DNA of 7,161 nucleotides, taken from NCBI GenBank assembly GCA_030589055.1, contig JAUUWK010000053.1:1-7161 (forward strand). Direction: 5' to 3'. Source of the DNA: Candidatus Bathyarchaeota archaeon (GTDB taxonomy: Archaea > Thermoproteota > Bathyarchaeia > Bathyarchaeales > Bathycorpusculaceae). A program made the position numbers and the translations under genes. The notes beneath the pieces are model-generated. The model was given only the letters and a program-made list of their open reading frames with translations. It made no database searches and had not been told where the DNA came from. This document shows, in pieces, positions 5,942 through 7,161 of the stretch (position 1 is its first letter; each line of letters begins with the position of its first letter).

Positions 5942-6700
5942 TTGGCAAGAAAGATTGATACTGGGATTAGCGGTTTAGACGAGTTGGTTGGTGGTGGTCT
6001 TCCTGAAGGGAGGGTCATTTTAGTTATCGGTGGACCAGGCGCGGGCAAGACCATTATGTGCAGCCAATTCTTGTATAAAGGAATTTATGAAAACCAAGAA
6101 AATGGAGTTTTCGTAAGTTTAGACGAAAGCAAGGATCACTTCTACTCGGAAATGCAGCAATTTGGATGGGATTTTCGGAAGGCAGAGGAGGAGAGGAAGT
6201 TTGCCTTCATAGATGCCACGCGAATGTCTCAAGTAGCTATGCTGAAAGAGAAACTATACAAAGAAGAATCTCACAGCTTACGAGGGAAGCAACTGTCTAT
6301 CGATAAACTGATCAAAGATTTACAAGCAAAAATCCAGCAGATCAATTCAAAACGAGTTGTAGTGGACACTTTAGCAGCACTTATCTACCGCTTTCCAGAT
6401 CCTGTAGAACGAAGAACCGCGGTTGTGGATATGATTGAATCACTGGCGGACTTGGGAGTTACCAGCCTTGTGACCACTGAACTAGAGTACTTAGGTCTTG
6501 AGCGACATGCCTTGGAAGAGGAGTTTCTGGTTCACGGGGTTATCATGATGCAGACTCTGTTTTCAGGAGGAACTACAACGAGAGCGATACAAGTTGAAAA
6601 GATGAGAGCAGCCAAAGTCAATCCAAGTCTTGTACCATACTCGATAGATCAGAACGGCATCGAGATCTTTCCAAATATGCCGTTATTCGGGGAAAAGTAG
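5942..6700 (+). CDS. KaiC-like RecA-superfamily ATPase, single domain
   Basis: This is a 252-aa protein with one KaiC/RadA-type ATPase domain. It opens with the family signature KIDTGISGLDELVGGGLPEG (4-23). Walker A GGPGAGKT is at 30-37, the SLDES segment with the presumed catalytic acidic residue is at 59-63, and Walker B RVVVDTLAAL is at 138-147. The C-terminal KaiC motif EEEFLVHGVIMM is at 192-203, followed by RAIQVEKMRAAKVNP. Most relatives have Asp where this one has His198 in the HGVI motif. Archaeal single-domain KaiC-like proteins act as ATP-dependent switches in signalling and motility, but substrates are mostly unknown. The start is TTG at 5942, chosen because GGTGA at 5931-5935 is 6 nt upstream and the conserved N-terminus begins at once. 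It is divergent from the bactofilin-like gene and convergent with a second KaiC-like gene. Confidence 0.92.
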   Translation: MARKIDTGISGLDELVGGGLPEGRVILVIGGPGAGKTIMCSQFLYKGIYENQENGVFVSLDESKDHFYSEMQQFGWDFRKAEEERKFAFIDATRMSQVAMLKEKLYKEESHSLRGKQLSIDKLIKDLQAKIQQINSKRVVVDTLAALIYRFPDPVERRTAVVDMIESLADLGVTSLVTTELEYLGLERHALEEEFLVHGVIMMQTLFSGGTTTRAIQVEKMRAAKVNPSLVPYSIDQNGIEIFPNMPLFGEK

Positions 6701-6744
6701 GTCGACAAAAGCTCCAACATATCCTTACATGCAACCATCTACTA

Positions 6745-6794
6745 ACGTAAAATTAATTCTAAGGCTTAGACTTTTAGCTGCCTTTCTTTTACGT
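6745..6794. terminator. Inverted repeat between convergent KaiC-like genes
   Basis: ACGTAAAA (6745-6752) and TTTTACGT (6787-6794) form a perfect 8-bp inverted repeat across 34 bases. The loop contains a second small palindrome, CTAAG-G-CTTAG (6759-6769). T-rich CCTTTCTTTT (6781-6790) on the plus strand and TTAATTTTA on the minus strand suggest a shared bidirectional terminator for the two converging genes. It could also be a protein-binding site or chance. Confidence 0.4.
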
Positions 6795-6796
6795 CA

Positions 6797-7161
6797 TCAG
6801 TTTTGCTTTCTCAGAGGCAATTTGCTCTCTAGATATCTTTGATTGTACATTTTCCTGATTTTAAGGAATTTTTCTAGGCCTTTTTCTGTTTTTTTCTCGT
6901 AAATGTTGATCTCTCCTTCAAATATGCCCAGAATTGCGTGAACTTCTTGTGGGGAATGCATGTGGGGGTTCATTACTGCCAAAGTAGTGAATCCTTTTGA
7001 TTTCAATTGTGGAATAAACGCGGTCAGCCATCTTCTGGTTTGAACGGCGTGATGCTGCAGCAAAACGTCTGAGATGATTTCTATGCAGGCTCTCCTTGGG
7101 CCACTCATCGACGTGTCTAACTTTCGGAAAGCTGAACTCAATGAAATACTAATGTCAGTAA
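6797..7161 (-). CDS. C-terminal part of a second KaiC-like protein (partial)
   Basis: The frame is open from the window edge (first full codon Thr, 7157-7159) to TGA at 6797-6799, so the gene continues to the right and its start is not visible. A TTG at 7139-7141 could only mimic a start, because coding-like sequence (TDISISL) runs on upstream of it. About 120 residues are seen. RACIEIISDVLLQHHAVQTRRWL carries a Walker-B-like hydrophobic strand ending in Asp. It is followed by SKGFTTLAVMNPHMHSPQEVHAIL and FEGEINIYEKKTEKG, then a C-terminal KIRKMYNQRYLESKLPL tail, which resembles the closing strand of KaiC-like ATPases. Walker A would be outside the window. It is probably an ATPase or a degenerate RecA-fold sensor; the partner is unknown. 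Confidence 0.7.
   Translation of the reverse strand, partial: TDISISLSSAFRKLDTSMSGPRRACIEIISDVLLQHHAVQTRRWLTAFIPQLKSKGFTTLAVMNPHMHSPQEVHAILGIFEGEINIYEKKTEKGLEKFLKIRKMYNQRYLESKLPLRKQN

Noticed and set aside
7139..7141. TTG as the true start of the right-hand gene
   Set aside because: The frame continues open with coding-like residues to the window edge, and the protein would lack the ATP-binding half. A partial gene is the better reading.

Overview
The window looks archaeal and chromosomal. It carries an Orc1/Cdc6 replication initiator and the small (exonuclease) subunit of DNA polymerase D, which exist only in archaea. It also carries an AbrB-PhoU fusion regulator of archaeal type, KaiC-family ATPases, GGTGA/GGAGG ribosome binding sites and TATA-type promoters. 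PolD together with the style of the KaiC-like and bactofilin-like proteins suggests a non-euryarchaeal lineage such as Bathyarchaeia. That lineage call is recollection and inference, not a computed result.

Left part (1-3258), replication block. The first 118 bases are T-rich. They hold a TTTCC-ACA-GGAAA dyad followed by G-rich DNA, resembling the archaeal origin recognition box (ORB), just upstream of orc1/cdc6. The left edge may therefore lie in or beside a replication origin. cdc6 (119-1369, +) and the PolD small subunit DP1 (1645-3258, -) converge. Between them lies a decayed DUF99-family (PF01949) gene, not an empty spacer. It has an in-frame TAG, a 1-nt frameshift and an internal deletion that joins its N-terminal half to its extreme C-terminus.

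Middle (3259-4557). A 315-base interval upstream of DP1 holds a weak 57-codon ORF in the DP1 frame, and a TATA-like box that probably serves the plus-strand AbrB-PhoU regulator (3574-4557). The large phosphate transporter genes that PhoU proteins usually accompany are absent.

Right part (4554-7161). A minus-strand bactofilin-like beta-solenoid protein carries twelve copies of a V/I-D-V-G-G motif at a nearly constant 17-residue period. It is transcribed divergently from a complete single-domain KaiC-like ATPase (5942-6700, +). That ATPase converges on the C-terminal part of a second KaiC-like protein (6797-7161, -), which runs off the window. A possible cytoskeletal polymer plus ATPase-switch module is the most speculative system here; only the shared 160-base divergent intergenic region supports it.
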